Shown here: piece by piece, positions 7,234-15,053 of the stretch | Position numbering within the stretch: position 1 is the first letter of the stretch | Layout of the letters: the number at the start of each line of letters is the position of its first letter | Position numbers and translations under genes: made by a program | The notes under the pieces: model-generated | Databases searched by the model: none | What the model was told of the DNA's origin: nothing | What the model saw: the letters and a program-made list of their open reading frames with translations, nothing else | NCBI RefSeq assembly: GCF_002498315.1 | Contig: NZ_DAGX01000004.1 | Location: 1 to 54,072, forward strand | Reading direction: 5' to 3' | DNA length: 54,072 nt | Source: Methanofollis sp. UBA420 | GTDB lineage: Archaea > Halobacteriota > Methanomicrobia > Methanomicrobiales > Methanofollaceae

Positions 7234-8517
7234 ATGTCTGAAAACGATCATCAATCCTTTGGACTCTTTCAAAAGTTCCTGAGTAATAATCGGATCTTCA
7301 GAAACCGGGAGGTCCTCCGCCACTCGTACCGCCCCCAGATACTCCCGCACCGTCGCCCCCAGATCGATGCTGTCGCCTCCATCCTCGCTCCTGCCCTCAA
7401 GAACGAGACCCCCTCGAACATCCTCATCTACGGGAAGACCGGGACAGGGAAGACGGCCTGTGTCAGGTACGTCGGGGCCGAACTTGAGAAGGTCGCTGCG
7501 GGAGCTGGCACTAGATGCCGGGTGGTCCACCTCAACTGTGAGGTGATCGACACCCAGTACCGGGTCCTCGCCCAGATAGCGAAGGGCCTCGAGGACCTCG
7601 ACGCCACCCCGAGCGACAAGTCCCGCGCCCACATCCCGATGACCGGGTGGCCGACCGACCAGGTCTATGCCGAACTGAAAAACCAGCTCGAGACGACCGG
7701 CGGCGTGCTCGTCATCGTCCTGGACGAGATCGACAAACTGGTCAAGAAGAGCGGCGACGAGACCCTGTACAACCTGACTAGGATCAACTCCGACCTGCGG
7801 GGTGCGAAGGTCTCGATGATCGGGATCTCCAATGACCTGCGGTTCACCGACTTCCTCGACCCCCGCGTCCTCTCCTCACTTTCAGAGGAGGAGATCGTCT
7901 TCCCGCCGTACAATGCGCCGCAGCTCTGCGACATCCTCAGTCAGCGCGCCCAGATGGCCTTTGTCGAGAGCAGCCTTGATGAGGGAGTCATCCCCCTCTG
8001 CGCCGCATTCGCCGCGCAGGAGCATGGCGATGCCAGGCGGGCCCTCGACCTCCTCCGGGTCTCGGGCGAACTCGCCGACAGGGAGAACGCGGAGAAGGTG
8101 GGGGAAAGGAATGTGCGGATGGCCCTGGAGAAGATCGAGACCGACTCGATGATCGAATGTATCTCGACCCTGCCGACCCAGAGCAAGGTCGTCCTGTACT
8201 CGATGCTCCTCCTTGACCAGATGGACAAGAAGATCTTCACCTCAGGCGAGGTGACGCGGGTATACCGCGAGGTCTCGCGCACCGTCAACATCGACCCCCT
8301 CACCCACCGGCGGATCACCGACCTCATCTCGGAACTGAGCATGCTCGGCGTGATCAACAGCAGGGTCGTATCGAAAGGGCGATACGGAAGGACAAAAGAG
8401 ATGTGGTTTGACACCAACACGAAAAAGATACAGGAAGTATTAGCGAAAGATCCCAGGCTCTCCGAGGAGCGGCTTGCGCAGGTCGACCTCAACCGCCTGA
8501 AGGCATCATTCCGGTGA
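7234..8517 (+). CDS. cdc6: Orc1/Cdc6 replication initiator
   Basis: A 427-residue AAA+ ATPase that binds ORB sites and helps load the MCM helicase. Marks: PHRRPQIDAVASILAPAL near 38-55, Walker A GKTGTGKT at 67-74, Walker B VLDEID at about 162-167, sensor-1 region MIGISNDLRF, and a C-terminal winged helix (VTRVYREVSRTVNIDPLTHRR). The open frame starts at 7162, but that ATG lies before the likely transcription start; ATG 7234 (MSENDHQSFGLFQKF) gives the usual family N-terminus. An in-frame ATG at 7204 is a second option. The gene sits beside the origin as is normal in archaea. It is followed at once by an Lrp regulator. Confidence 0.95.
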   Translation: MSENDHQSFGLFQKFLSNNRIFRNREVLRHSYRPQILPHRRPQIDAVASILAPALKNETPSNILIYGKTGTGKTACVRYVGAELEKVAAGAGTRCRVVHLNCEVIDTQYRVLAQIAKGLEDLDATPSDKSRAHIPMTGWPTDQVYAELKNQLETTGGVLVIVLDEIDKLVKKSGDETLYNLTRINSDLRGAKVSMIGISNDLRFTDFLDPRVLSSLSEEEIVFPPYNAPQLCDILSQRAQMAFVESSLDEGVIPLCAAFAAQEHGDARRALDLLRVSGELADRENAEKVGERNVRMALEKIETDSMIECISTLPTQSKVVLYSMLLLDQMDKKIFTSGEVTRVYREVSRTVNIDPLTHRRITDLISELSMLGVINSRVVSKGRYGRTKEMWFDTNTKKIQEVLAKDPRLSEERLAQVDLNRLKASFR

Positions 8518-8522
8518 TTGAT

Positions 8523-9014
8523 ATGGACGGAAAAGATTTACTCATCCTCCACCTCCTGGAGGAGAACAGCCGGATCCCGATCGAGGAACTGGCGACCATG
8601 GTTGAACTCCCGATCGAAGAGGCGGAACGCCGGATCAGGGCACTCGAAGAGGCCCGGATCATCAGAAAGTACGCCGCAGTTGTCGACTGGGAGAAGGCCG
8701 GCAACGAAGAGGTCACCTCGATCATCGCCCTCAAGGTCTCGCCTGAGCGCGACTTCGGCTACGACAGGATCGCGGGGCGTATCGCCCGCTTCAGGGAGGT
8801 CAAGGCCGTCCGTCTCGTCTCAGGGCGCTATGACCTGATCCTCCTTGTGAGGGGCCGGACGATGCAGGACGTCGCCCGCTTCGTCTCCGAGCACATCGCC
8901 ACGATGGACCAGATCAGGGAGACGACGACACAGTTCGCGATGAAGACGTACAAGGAGAACGGAACCCCGTACGACGAGCGCGAGGCGAGCGAGCGCCTGC
9001 CGTACTCCTTCTAG
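8523..9014 (+). CDS. Lrp/AsnC-family transcriptional regulator
   Basis: A 163-residue regulator with an N-terminal winged helix (DLLILHLLEENSRIPIEELA, then EEAERRIRALEEARII) and a C-terminal RAM/AsnC ligand domain (VRLVSGRYDLILLVRGRTM, EHIATMDQI). Such proteins form octamers and respond to amino acids. An in-frame GTG at 8514 overlaps the orc1 stop; ATG 8523 fits the family start MDxKDxxIL better. It ends 8 bp before an aminotransferase gene, a pairing often seen in archaea, which suggests it controls or senses the amino acid handled by that enzyme. It may be co-transcribed with orc1. Confidence 0.9.
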   Translation: MDGKDLLILHLLEENSRIPIEELATMVELPIEEAERRIRALEEARIIRKYAAVVDWEKAGNEEVTSIIALKVSPERDFGYDRIAGRIARFREVKAVRLVSGRYDLILLVRGRTMQDVARFVSEHIATMDQIRETTTQFAMKTYKENGTPYDEREASERLPYSF

Positions 9015-9022
9015 GTGACATC

Positions 9023-10183
9023 ATGAGGGACTTTGTATCTGAAAAAGCTCGCATCATCCCCCACTCAGGGATCAGGAAGTTTTTCGACCTCTGCATGGGT
9101 ATGCAGGACGTGATATCCCTCGGCGTTGGCGAACCAGACTTCTCGACCCCCTGGAACATCTGCGAGGCGAGCATCTACTCCATCGAGCAGGGCGTCACGA
9201 CGTACACCTCCAACCGCGGCTACCCACCCCTGCGCGAGGCCCTTGCCGCGGACCTTGCCCGGCGCTACGATCTCAGCTACTCCCCCGAGTCCGAGATCAT
9301 CATCACGACCGGCGTCTCTGAGGCCGCCGACATCGCGATCAGGGCGGTCGTCGACCCCGGCGACGAGGTGATCGTCCAGGACCCCGCCTATGTCAGTTAT
9401 GCTCCCTGCGTCACCCTGACAGGTGGGAAACCTGTCCCCCTTCCCTGCCTTGAGAAGGACCGCTTCAAGGTCACCCCCGACTCCCTGCAGGAACAGATCA
9501 CCGGCAAGACGAAGGCCGTCCTCCTGAACTTCCCGAGCAACCCGACAGGCGGCGTGATGACCCGCGACGACTACCGGGCGATTGCCGATATCCTCGTCGA
9601 CCGCGACCTCCTCCTCATCTCCGACGAGGTCTATTCGGAGCTCACCTATGAAGGCACCCACTGTTCGCCGGCCTCCATCCCCGAACTCCGCGACAGGACG
9701 ATCACCCTCAACGGTTTCTCGAAGGCCTACGCGATGACCGGGTGGCGGGTCGGCTATCTCTGCGCACCTCCCGAGATCTCCGACGCCGCCCTGAAGATCC
9801 ACCAGTATGTGATGCTCTGCGCCCCGGTGATGGGCCAGATCGCCGCGTACGCCGCACTGCGGCAGGCCGAGCAGGACAAGAACGAGATGGTCAGGGAGTA
9901 TCGCCTCCGCAGGAACCTCTTTGTCGAGGGCCTCAACAGGATCGGCCTCCGCTGCCACATGCCGGAGGGCGCTTTCTATGCCTTCCCCTCCATCGAGGCC
10001 ACCGGCCTCACCGACGAGGAGTTTGCCGAGCGTCTCCTGAAGGAGCAGAAAGTCGCGGTCGTACCCGGCAGTGCCTTTGGCGAGTCGGGCCGCGGCCATA
10101 TCAGGTGTTCCTATGCAACAAGCCGGGAAAACCTCTCTCTGGCTGTCGAAAGGATGGGCACCTTTGTCTCGGGTCTGATCTGA
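9023..10183 (+). CDS. Class I PLP-dependent aminotransferase
   Basis: A 386-residue aminotransferase. Marks: GVGEPDFSTP at 35-43, YTSNRGYPPLREA at 61-73, NPTGG at 173-177, DEVYSEL at 201, PLP lysine K234 within NGFSKAYAMTGWRVGY, and the substrate arginine in GHIRCSYA near the end. It sits 8 bp after the Lrp regulator, so the two probably share a transcript and an amino acid substrate. It is a paralogue of the enzyme at 186, with its lysine at the same residue number. Candidates are aspartate, aromatic amino acid or LL-diaminopimelate-type activity; sequence alone does not decide. Confidence 0.9.
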   Translation: MRDFVSEKARIIPHSGIRKFFDLCMGMQDVISLGVGEPDFSTPWNICEASIYSIEQGVTTYTSNRGYPPLREALAADLARRYDLSYSPESEIIITTGVSEAADIAIRAVVDPGDEVIVQDPAYVSYAPCVTLTGGKPVPLPCLEKDRFKVTPDSLQEQITGKTKAVLLNFPSNPTGGVMTRDDYRAIADILVDRDLLLISDEVYSELTYEGTHCSPASIPELRDRTITLNGFSKAYAMTGWRVGYLCAPPEISDAALKIHQYVMLCAPVMGQIAAYAALRQAEQDKNEMVREYRLRRNLFVEGLNRIGLRCHMPEGAFYAFPSIEATGLTDEEFAERLLKEQKVAVVPGSAFGESGRGHIRCSYATSRENLSLAVERMGTFVSGLI

Positions 10184-10469
10184 TTATATTATCCTATTTT
10201 TATCTCTCAAATCTTCGGAATCATCCATATCCCTTCGGCAGGGGGTATGACCTTTGTCTGACAAATGGCGGGTGCATGACCCCTTTGTTTCCACTGGAGA
10301 TCCCCTGCTTTTTCAAATAATACAATATGCCCGGATGATCCGGATCCGGGGCCGTGGTGGGATTATCCCGGGATCCTTTCCTGTTTCCTGAGGAACACCG
10401 GATCCGGTCGTCGGAGTGCGCCCTGACAGAATGGTCAGGTTTTTATATGGCCGCCCGTATCTTCTTTTT
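10184..10469. other. Gene-free stretch with distal ORB and GGATCC sites
   Basis: After a T-rich end of the aminotransferase transcript (10195-10204) this region holds one perfect ORB (10280-10298), a weak half-site on the same strand around 10249-10262 (ACAAAGG core), and four GATC sites at about 10337-10401, three of them within GGATCC. A TATA-like TTTTTATATGG at 10438-10450 serves the next gene. No ORF was accepted here. Confidence 0.6.
10280..10298 (-). promoter_or_regulatory. Distal ORB element
   Basis: Minus-strand reading TCCAGTGGAAACAAAGGGG, identical to the left origin ORB over 19 bases, about 3.1 kb from the right-hand origin sites. Its distance from the origin and lack of an adjacent inverted partner set it apart. 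Confidence 0.8.
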
Positions 10470-10790
10470 ATGCGAAAACGACAGATAAACGCAATAATAG
10501 ACATCGGATTGATCGTATCTTTCCTTGTCGTAGGGCTCTCGTCGATAGTGCTTTTTTTCTTCCTTCCATCCGGGGGCGGGGGGTGGGGATGGGTCCATGC
10601 CGGCACCGGCGCGACGAACCTCAGGGTATTTCTCGGGGTTACCCGCGGTGACTGGGTGGACCTCCACAACATCACCGGTCTCCTCTTCATGGCGCTGATG
10701 GCCGTCCATATCGTCCTGCACATCCCATATTACCGGAACATCAGATCCTGCCTCTCTTCGGGCGAAAAAGAGACGTGCGACCGGGAGTGA
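10470..10790 (+). CDS. DUF4405-like small membrane protein, possible haem-b binder
   Basis: A 106-residue protein with two or three membrane helices (12-33 and 72-90). The second hydrophobic part reads WVDLHNITGLLFMALMAVH followed by IVLHIPYYR, the histidine pattern of DUF4405 and cytochrome b561-like proteins, where such histidines can hold haem. Start ATG 10470 is preferred over the longer frame from 10416, because a TATA-like element at about 10441 lies upstream of it. It is a monocistronic gene between the Lrp-aminotransferase pair and purA. Haem binding is an inference; the partner redox protein is unknown. Confidence 0.6.
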   Translation: MRKRQINAIIDIGLIVSFLVVGLSSIVLFFFLPSGGGGWGWVHAGTGATNLRVFLGVTRGDWVDLHNITGLLFMALMAVHIVLHIPYYRNIRSCLSSGEKETCDRE

Positions 10791-10856
10791 GAGGGCGGTC
10801 GGGGCTGATGATATACTTTTATCATCATGTATCACCCCAAATTACATGATATAGCA

Positions 10857-11867
10857 ATGTCGTGTACGATTATTGTCGGCGGATTTTTCGGGGATGAAGG
10901 AAAGGGCAAAATAGTGGCGCATATTGCCCACCAGGACCATCCCTCCATTATTTCCCGGGGCGGGGTCGGCCCCAATGCAGGCCACACTGTCACAGTCGGG
11001 GACCAGAACTACGGCGTGCGGATGATCCCGTCCGGTTTCGTCTACCCGAACGCAAAACTCTGCATCGGGAGCGGCGTCCTCGTCGATCCCCGTGTCTTCC
11101 TCCATGAGGTGGAGCTCCTTAACGTCGCGGACAGGACCTTTGTCGACGGCCGCTGCGGCATCATCGAGGAGGAGCACATCGCCAGGGACAGGGGGAGCGC
11201 CCATCTCTCGAAGAAGATCGGTTCGACCGGCACCGGCTGCGGCCCGGCAAACTCGGACCGCGTCCTGCGCATCTCCAGGCAGGCAAAGGACGTCCCCGAA
11301 CTCGCGCCCTATATCATCGATGTTGCCGAGGCTGTCAACGGCGCCATCGACGCGGGCGAAAATGTCCTCCTCGAAGGGACGCAGGGCTTCGGCATCTCCC
11401 TGTACTACGGGACCTATCCCTTTGTGACGAGCAAGGACACTTCCGCGTCCCAGATCGCCGCGGACAACGGTGTCGGCCCGACCAGGATCGACGATGTCAT
11501 CGCCGTCTTCAAGGCCTACCCGACCCGCGTCGGCGAGGGACCCTTCCAGACCGAGATGACCGCGGAGCAGTCGAACACCCTCGGCTTCCAGGAGTTCGGC
11601 ACCGTCACCCACCGTCTCCGCAGGATCGGTGGCTGGGACGGTAAGATGGCCCGGTACTCGGCGATGATCAATGGCTGCACCATCGCCGCGATCACCGGTA
11701 TCGACCATGTTGACCCGGCCTGTTTCGGCGCGACCTCGTACGATCAGCTCACCGAGAAGGCGATCGCCTTCCTCGAACAGGCCGAGAAGGACATCGGCGC
11801 ACCGATCGGGCTCATCTCGACCGGCCCCGAGCTCTCGCAGATCGTCGACGTGAGGGATGAACTGTGA
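10857..11867 (+). CDS. purA: Adenylosuccinate synthetase, archaeal short form
   Basis: A 336-residue enzyme joining IMP and aspartate with GTP to make adenylosuccinate, the first committed AMP step. The P-loop reads GFFGDEGKGK at 9-18 with the catalytic Asp, NAGHTV carries the catalytic His, then GSTGTGCGPAN, EGTQGFGIS and GVGPTRIDDVIAVFKAYPTRVGEGPF. It is about 90 residues shorter than bacterial PurA, as in other methanogens. ATG 10857 is chosen over ATG 10827 because the protein then starts right at the P-loop strand (MSCTIIVGG). A TATA element (ATATACTTTTATC) lies near 10811. Its stop overlaps the next gene's GTG. Confidence 0.95.
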   Translation: MSCTIIVGGFFGDEGKGKIVAHIAHQDHPSIISRGGVGPNAGHTVTVGDQNYGVRMIPSGFVYPNAKLCIGSGVLVDPRVFLHEVELLNVADRTFVDGRCGIIEEEHIARDRGSAHLSKKIGSTGTGCGPANSDRVLRISRQAKDVPELAPYIIDVAEAVNGAIDAGENVLLEGTQGFGISLYYGTYPFVTSKDTSASQIAADNGVGPTRIDDVIAVFKAYPTRVGEGPFQTEMTAEQSNTLGFQEFGTVTHRLRRIGGWDGKMARYSAMINGCTIAAITGIDHVDPACFGATSYDQLTEKAIAFLEQAEKDIGAPIGLISTGPELSQIVDVRDEL

Positions 11868-12046
11868 AGCGGTCCCTCCTCCCGATCCTCTGTTGCCCGG
11901 TCTGCAAGGGCGACCTCGAGCTCCGCGTGGTCGAGGAGAAGGACGACGACATTATTGAAGGCTCCCTTGTCTGCGGGGCCTGCGGGGTCGAGTACCCCAT
12001 CAGGGAGAGCATCCCCAACCTCCTCCCGAAGGTTGATCAGGACTGA
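11864..12046 (+). CDS. Trm112-like small zinc protein
   Basis: A 60-residue protein starting at a GTG that overlaps the purA stop. It has CCPVCKGDL near the start and LVCGACGVEYPI later, giving two CxxC knuckles, then the family ending SIPNLLP. Trm112 proteins bind and stabilise several methyltransferases that modify tRNA, rRNA or release factors. In archaea Trm112 has several such partners; none is adjacent here. UPF0434-type relatives share the motif. Co-expression with purA is likely from the 4-bp overlap. Confidence 0.8.
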   Translation: MKRSLLPILCCPVCKGDLELRVVEEKDDDIIEGSLVCGACGVEYPIRESIPNLLPKVDQD

Positions 12047-12048
12047 AT

Positions 12049-12564
12049 ATGGACGTTTCCTGTGAGATCAGGCTCAATACTCGTGGTATAAACTCGATTG
12101 ACCTTCCCGAACCCGTCAGCGTAGCGCCAGGCGACACGGTGTTTATCAGGCTCGTGAACGAGGGTTCTCCCCTCCACCTCACCCTCTCCGCGGCCGATGC
12201 CGGGAGGTTCACCGACTTCTGCCACGAAAACCTCTTTGTCGATACGACAGCCGAGGTGCCGATCTTTATCAGGAAAGATGTCTTCCCCGGGACATTCGAT
12301 ATCGAAGTGATCACCGGGTACGGCACGAACCGGGCGAGGCTCGGTGTTGCCGTCAGCGAGCGGGCGAAACCTCCAGCCGAAGAACCGCCTCTCCCGGTTC
12401 CCGTGGCTGCAGAGCCCCATCTACCGGTGATCCCCTTTGCGGTCGTCGCCGCGGCCGCGCTCCTCTTTATCATCTATGCGGCCACGAAAATGGTCGCGTT
12501 TGAAGCCGCCGCTTTTATCGTCCTCGTTGCCGGGGTGCTCGCCGCATGGTTCCTGCGGCCCTGA
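12049..12564 (+). CDS. Conserved hypothetical protein, beta domain plus two membrane helices
   Basis: I do not recognise this 171-residue protein. Residues 1-110 look like a beta-rich domain with no signal peptide (VSVAPGDTVFIRLVNEG, FIRKDVFPGTFDIEVI), then a proline-rich linker (PPAEEPPLPVPV), and two hydrophobic helices at about 127-145 and 148-168. The topology suggests a tail-anchored protein with a globular cytoplasmic or, less likely, external domain. It starts 2 bp after the Trm112-like gene and overlaps cobD by 19 bp, so it belongs to the same transcript. Confidence 0.6.
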   Translation: MDVSCEIRLNTRGINSIDLPEPVSVAPGDTVFIRLVNEGSPLHLTLSAADAGRFTDFCHENLFVDTTAEVPIFIRKDVFPGTFDIEVITGYGTNRARLGVAVSERAKPPAEEPPLPVPVAAEPHLPVIPFAVVAAAALLFIIYAATKMVAFEAAAFIVLVAGVLAAWFLRP

Positions 12565-13466
12565 CCCTGGGTGCGGCTCTCGCCCTCGATCGGATCGTCG
12601 GCGACCCGCACACCCCTCTGCACCCTGTCGCTCTTTTCGGGCGGTTCGTGGGCTGGTGGGGTCGGCCGTCTCTCTACCCCGCCTCCCTCCAGCGGGCGGC
12701 AGGAGGTGTGCTCTGGGCCGTCTCAGTCGTTCTCTTCGCCCTCCCCTTCTGGTGTGTCGAGAGTTTCGCGCCGGCCCTTCTCCTCCTCGTCCTCTCCCCC
12801 TTCCTTCTCAAGGCGACCTTTGCCTGGCGCTCCCTGGAGGAGCACGCGGGCGCGGTGGAGGCGGCCCTTGCCTCGGGAAGTCTTGACGAGGGGCGCCGGG
12901 CGGCCGGGATGCTCGTCTCCCGCGACACCCGCACCCTCTCGGCCGAGGAGATCAGGTCGGCGGCGTACGAGTCGGTGGCCGAGAATCTCTCAGACTCGGT
13001 GATCGCCCCGCTCTTCTGGTTCGCCGTCTTCGCGCCCTTCGGCCTCGGCCTCACCGCGGCGGCCGCCTACAGGGCTGTCAACTGCATGGACGCGATGCTC
13101 GGCTATACGGACGAGCGGGCACGCCTGGGATGGTGCGCCGCACGGGCCGACGATATCGCAAACCTCCTCCCGTCGAGGATATCGGGATGTGTCGGCCTCC
13201 TGTACTTCGGGTTGAAGGGGAGGCTCCTGCCTGCATGGCGCTGTCTCCTTGAAGACAGGCATAAAAGGCCGGGTTTTAATGGCGGGTGGCCGATGTCCGT
13301 CCTCGCCGGTGGGACAGGGGTGCGGTTCGCCAAGAGGGGTGTGTACCAGATCGGTCCGGGTGAGAAGAGCCTTGCAGCGGGTGGGGCCGATATAATCGGT
13401 TCAGTCCGCGGAATAACCCTCATATTTTCGGTTTTTGCGATCATCGCACTATTTTTATGGGCATGA
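12546..13466 (+). CDS. cobD: Adenosylcobinamide-phosphate synthase
   Basis: A 306-residue integral membrane enzyme (CbiB/CobD) that attaches aminopropanol phosphate to adenosylcobyric acid in cobalamin synthesis; methanogens need corrinoids for Mtr. The start LGAALALDRIVGDPHTPLHPVALFGRFVGW is typical. Further marks are RDTRTLSAEEIRSAAYESVAENLSDSVIAPLFWF, YRAVNCMDAMLGY, and NGGWPMSVLAGGTGVRFAKRGVYQIG near the end. Several hydrophobic helices are present. Its ATG lies within the last codons of the preceding gene. pdxS follows 20 bp later; its likely promoter (ACTATTTTTATGG) lies inside the cobD end. Confidence 0.92.
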   Translation: MVPAALTLGAALALDRIVGDPHTPLHPVALFGRFVGWWGRPSLYPASLQRAAGGVLWAVSVVLFALPFWCVESFAPALLLLVLSPFLLKATFAWRSLEEHAGAVEAALASGSLDEGRRAAGMLVSRDTRTLSAEEIRSAAYESVAENLSDSVIAPLFWFAVFAPFGLGLTAAAAYRAVNCMDAMLGYTDERARLGWCAARADDIANLLPSRISGCVGLLYFGLKGRLLPAWRCLLEDRHKRPGFNGGWPMSVLAGGTGVRFAKRGVYQIGPGEKSLAAGGADIIGSVRGITLIFSVFAIIALFLWA

Positions 13467-13486
13467 CTGTCCAATAGATAGGAATA

Positions 13487-14383
13487 ATGAAACTTGAGGA
13501 ACTGAGGTACGGCACCGAGCTCCTGAAGCGGGGCTTTGCGTCCATGCAGAAGGGCGGGGTGATCATGGACGTGGTGAACGCCGAGCAGGCGCGGATCGCT
13601 GAAGAGGCGGGCGCCGTCGCTGTGATGGCCCTGGAGCGGGTTCCCGCGGACATCAGGAAGGCCGGCGGGGTGGCGCGGATGGCCGACCCCGAGAAGGTCC
13701 TCGAGATCATCGATGCCGTCTCCATCCCGGTGATGGGCAAGGTGCGGATCGGCCACTTTGTCGAGGCGCAGGTCCTTGAGGCGATCGGCGTCGACATGAT
13801 CGACGAGAGCGAGGTCCTGACCCCGGCCGACGAGGAGTACCACATCGACAAGGCACGGTTTACCGTGCCGTTCGTCTGCGGAGCCCGGAACCTCGGCGAG
13901 GCTATGCGCCGGATCAACGAGGGTGCGGCGATGATCAGGACGAAGGGCGAGGCCGGCACCGGCAACGTCGTTGAGGCCGTCCGGCATATGCGGGCGATCC
14001 AGGGCGAGATCAGGCAGCTTGCCGGCATGGACGAGCAGGAACTCCGTGCCCGCGCCCGCGCGATCGAGGCGCCGTACGAGGTCCTTGCAGAGACGGCAAA
14101 GAGGGGCCGTCTCCCTGTGGTGAACTTCTCGGCAGGCGGGATTGCAACCCCGTCGGACGCCGCCCTGATGATGCAGATGGGCGCGGACGGCGTCTTCGTG
14201 GGTTCAGGGATCTTCAAGTCCTCGAACCCGGAGAAGATGGCGAAGGCGGTCGTCGAGGCCGTCCACCACTACACCGACGCGAAGCTCATCGCCGAGGTGA
14301 GCCGCGGTATCGGCGACCCGATGAAGGGCCTGGACGTCCACGAACTTAAGGATGAAGAGAGGCTGCAGGAGCGTGGCTGGTAA
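13487..14383 (+). CDS. pdxS: Pyridoxal 5'-phosphate synthase lyase subunit
   Basis: A 298-residue TIM-barrel enzyme that makes PLP from ribose 5-phosphate, glyceraldehyde 3-phosphate and ammonia from PdxT. MDVVNAEQARIAEEAGAVAVMALERVP carries the catalytic Asp (D28), and VMGKVRIGHFVEAQ carries the Schiff-base lysine K85. GGIATPSDAALMMQMGADGVFVGSGIF is the phosphate-binding part. Length is standard. The gene overlaps pdxT by 11 bp. A TATA-like TATTTTTATG about 30 bp upstream suggests its own promoter with a short leader. Confidence 0.97.
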   Translation: MKLEELRYGTELLKRGFASMQKGGVIMDVVNAEQARIAEEAGAVAVMALERVPADIRKAGGVARMADPEKVLEIIDAVSIPVMGKVRIGHFVEAQVLEAIGVDMIDESEVLTPADEEYHIDKARFTVPFVCGARNLGEAMRRINEGAAMIRTKGEAGTGNVVEAVRHMRAIQGEIRQLAGMDEQELRARARAIEAPYEVLAETAKRGRLPVVNFSAGGIATPSDAALMMQMGADGVFVGSGIFKSSNPEKMAKAVVEAVHHYTDAKLIAEVSRGIGDPMKGLDVHELKDEERLQERGW

Positions 14384-14942
14384 GAAGGTCGGCGTCCTCG
14401 CCCTTCAGGGAGACGTCTCCGAGCATATCAGGGCCTTCGAGGAGGCCCTCGGCGGTGCGGGCAGTGTCGTCCCTGTCCGTTCTTCGGCCGACCTTGCGGC
14501 GTGCGACGCCCTCGCCCTGCCCGGTGGGGAATCGACGACGATCGCCCGCCTGATCGACGAGAGCGGCCTCCGTGAGGCGATCCGCACCTTCGACGGCGGG
14601 ATCTTCGCGACCTGTGCGGGGATGGTGCTGGTGGCAGCAGGGATCAGCGACACCCGTTTCGCCCCTCTCGGGATCGTCGATATCGCGGTGGACAGGAATG
14701 CCTTCGGGCGGCAGCGCGACTCTTTCGAGGCCGACCTTGTGGTGACGGGCCTCGACGCCCCCTTCCATGCGGTCTTCATCAGGGCGCCCCTCGCGGTCCG
14801 CGCCGGCCCCGGCGTCGAGGTGCTCGCCACTCTCCCGCAGGGGATCGTCGCGGTGCGGCAGGGGAAACATATGGTCCTCTCCTTCCATCCCGAACTTGGC
14901 GGCGACCTCCGGCTCCACCGGATGTTCCTTGCCGGGCTCTGA
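14373..14942 (+). CDS. pdxT: Pyridoxal 5'-phosphate synthase glutaminase subunit
   Basis: A 189-residue class I glutamine amidotransferase supplying ammonia to PdxS. Marks: KVGVLALQGDVSEHIRAF at the start, LPGGESTTI, the nucleophile cysteine in FATCAGMVLVAAG, and the catalytic pair in SFHPELGGD. GTG 14373 is chosen because the family begins a few residues before VGVLALQG; ATG 14352 in the same frame is possible and would lengthen the overlap with pdxS. The two subunits form a 12+12 complex in known cases. A T-rich terminator follows. Confidence 0.95.
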   Translation: MAGKKVGVLALQGDVSEHIRAFEEALGGAGSVVPVRSSADLAACDALALPGGESTTIARLIDESGLREAIRTFDGGIFATCAGMVLVAAGISDTRFAPLGIVDIAVDRNAFGRQRDSFEADLVVTGLDAPFHAVFIRAPLAVRAGPGVEVLATLPQGIVAVRQGKHMVLSFHPELGGDLRLHRMFLAGL

Positions 14943-14947
14943 CAATA

Positions 14948-14959
14948 TTTTTCTTTTTT
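14948..14959 (+). terminator. T-run terminator after pdxT
   Basis: TTTTTCTTTTTT starts 6 bp after the pdxT stop, the usual archaeal oligo-T signal on the coding strand. A second T run lies at 15002-15008. Confidence 0.6.
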
Positions 14960-15053
14960 GGCCCGGGAGATACCGCGATAGCTGGTTTTCGACGGGCCGG
15001 CTTTTTTTCTCCCCGGCCGCCAATTGCCCCGGCATACCGCCGGAAACCTCGTT

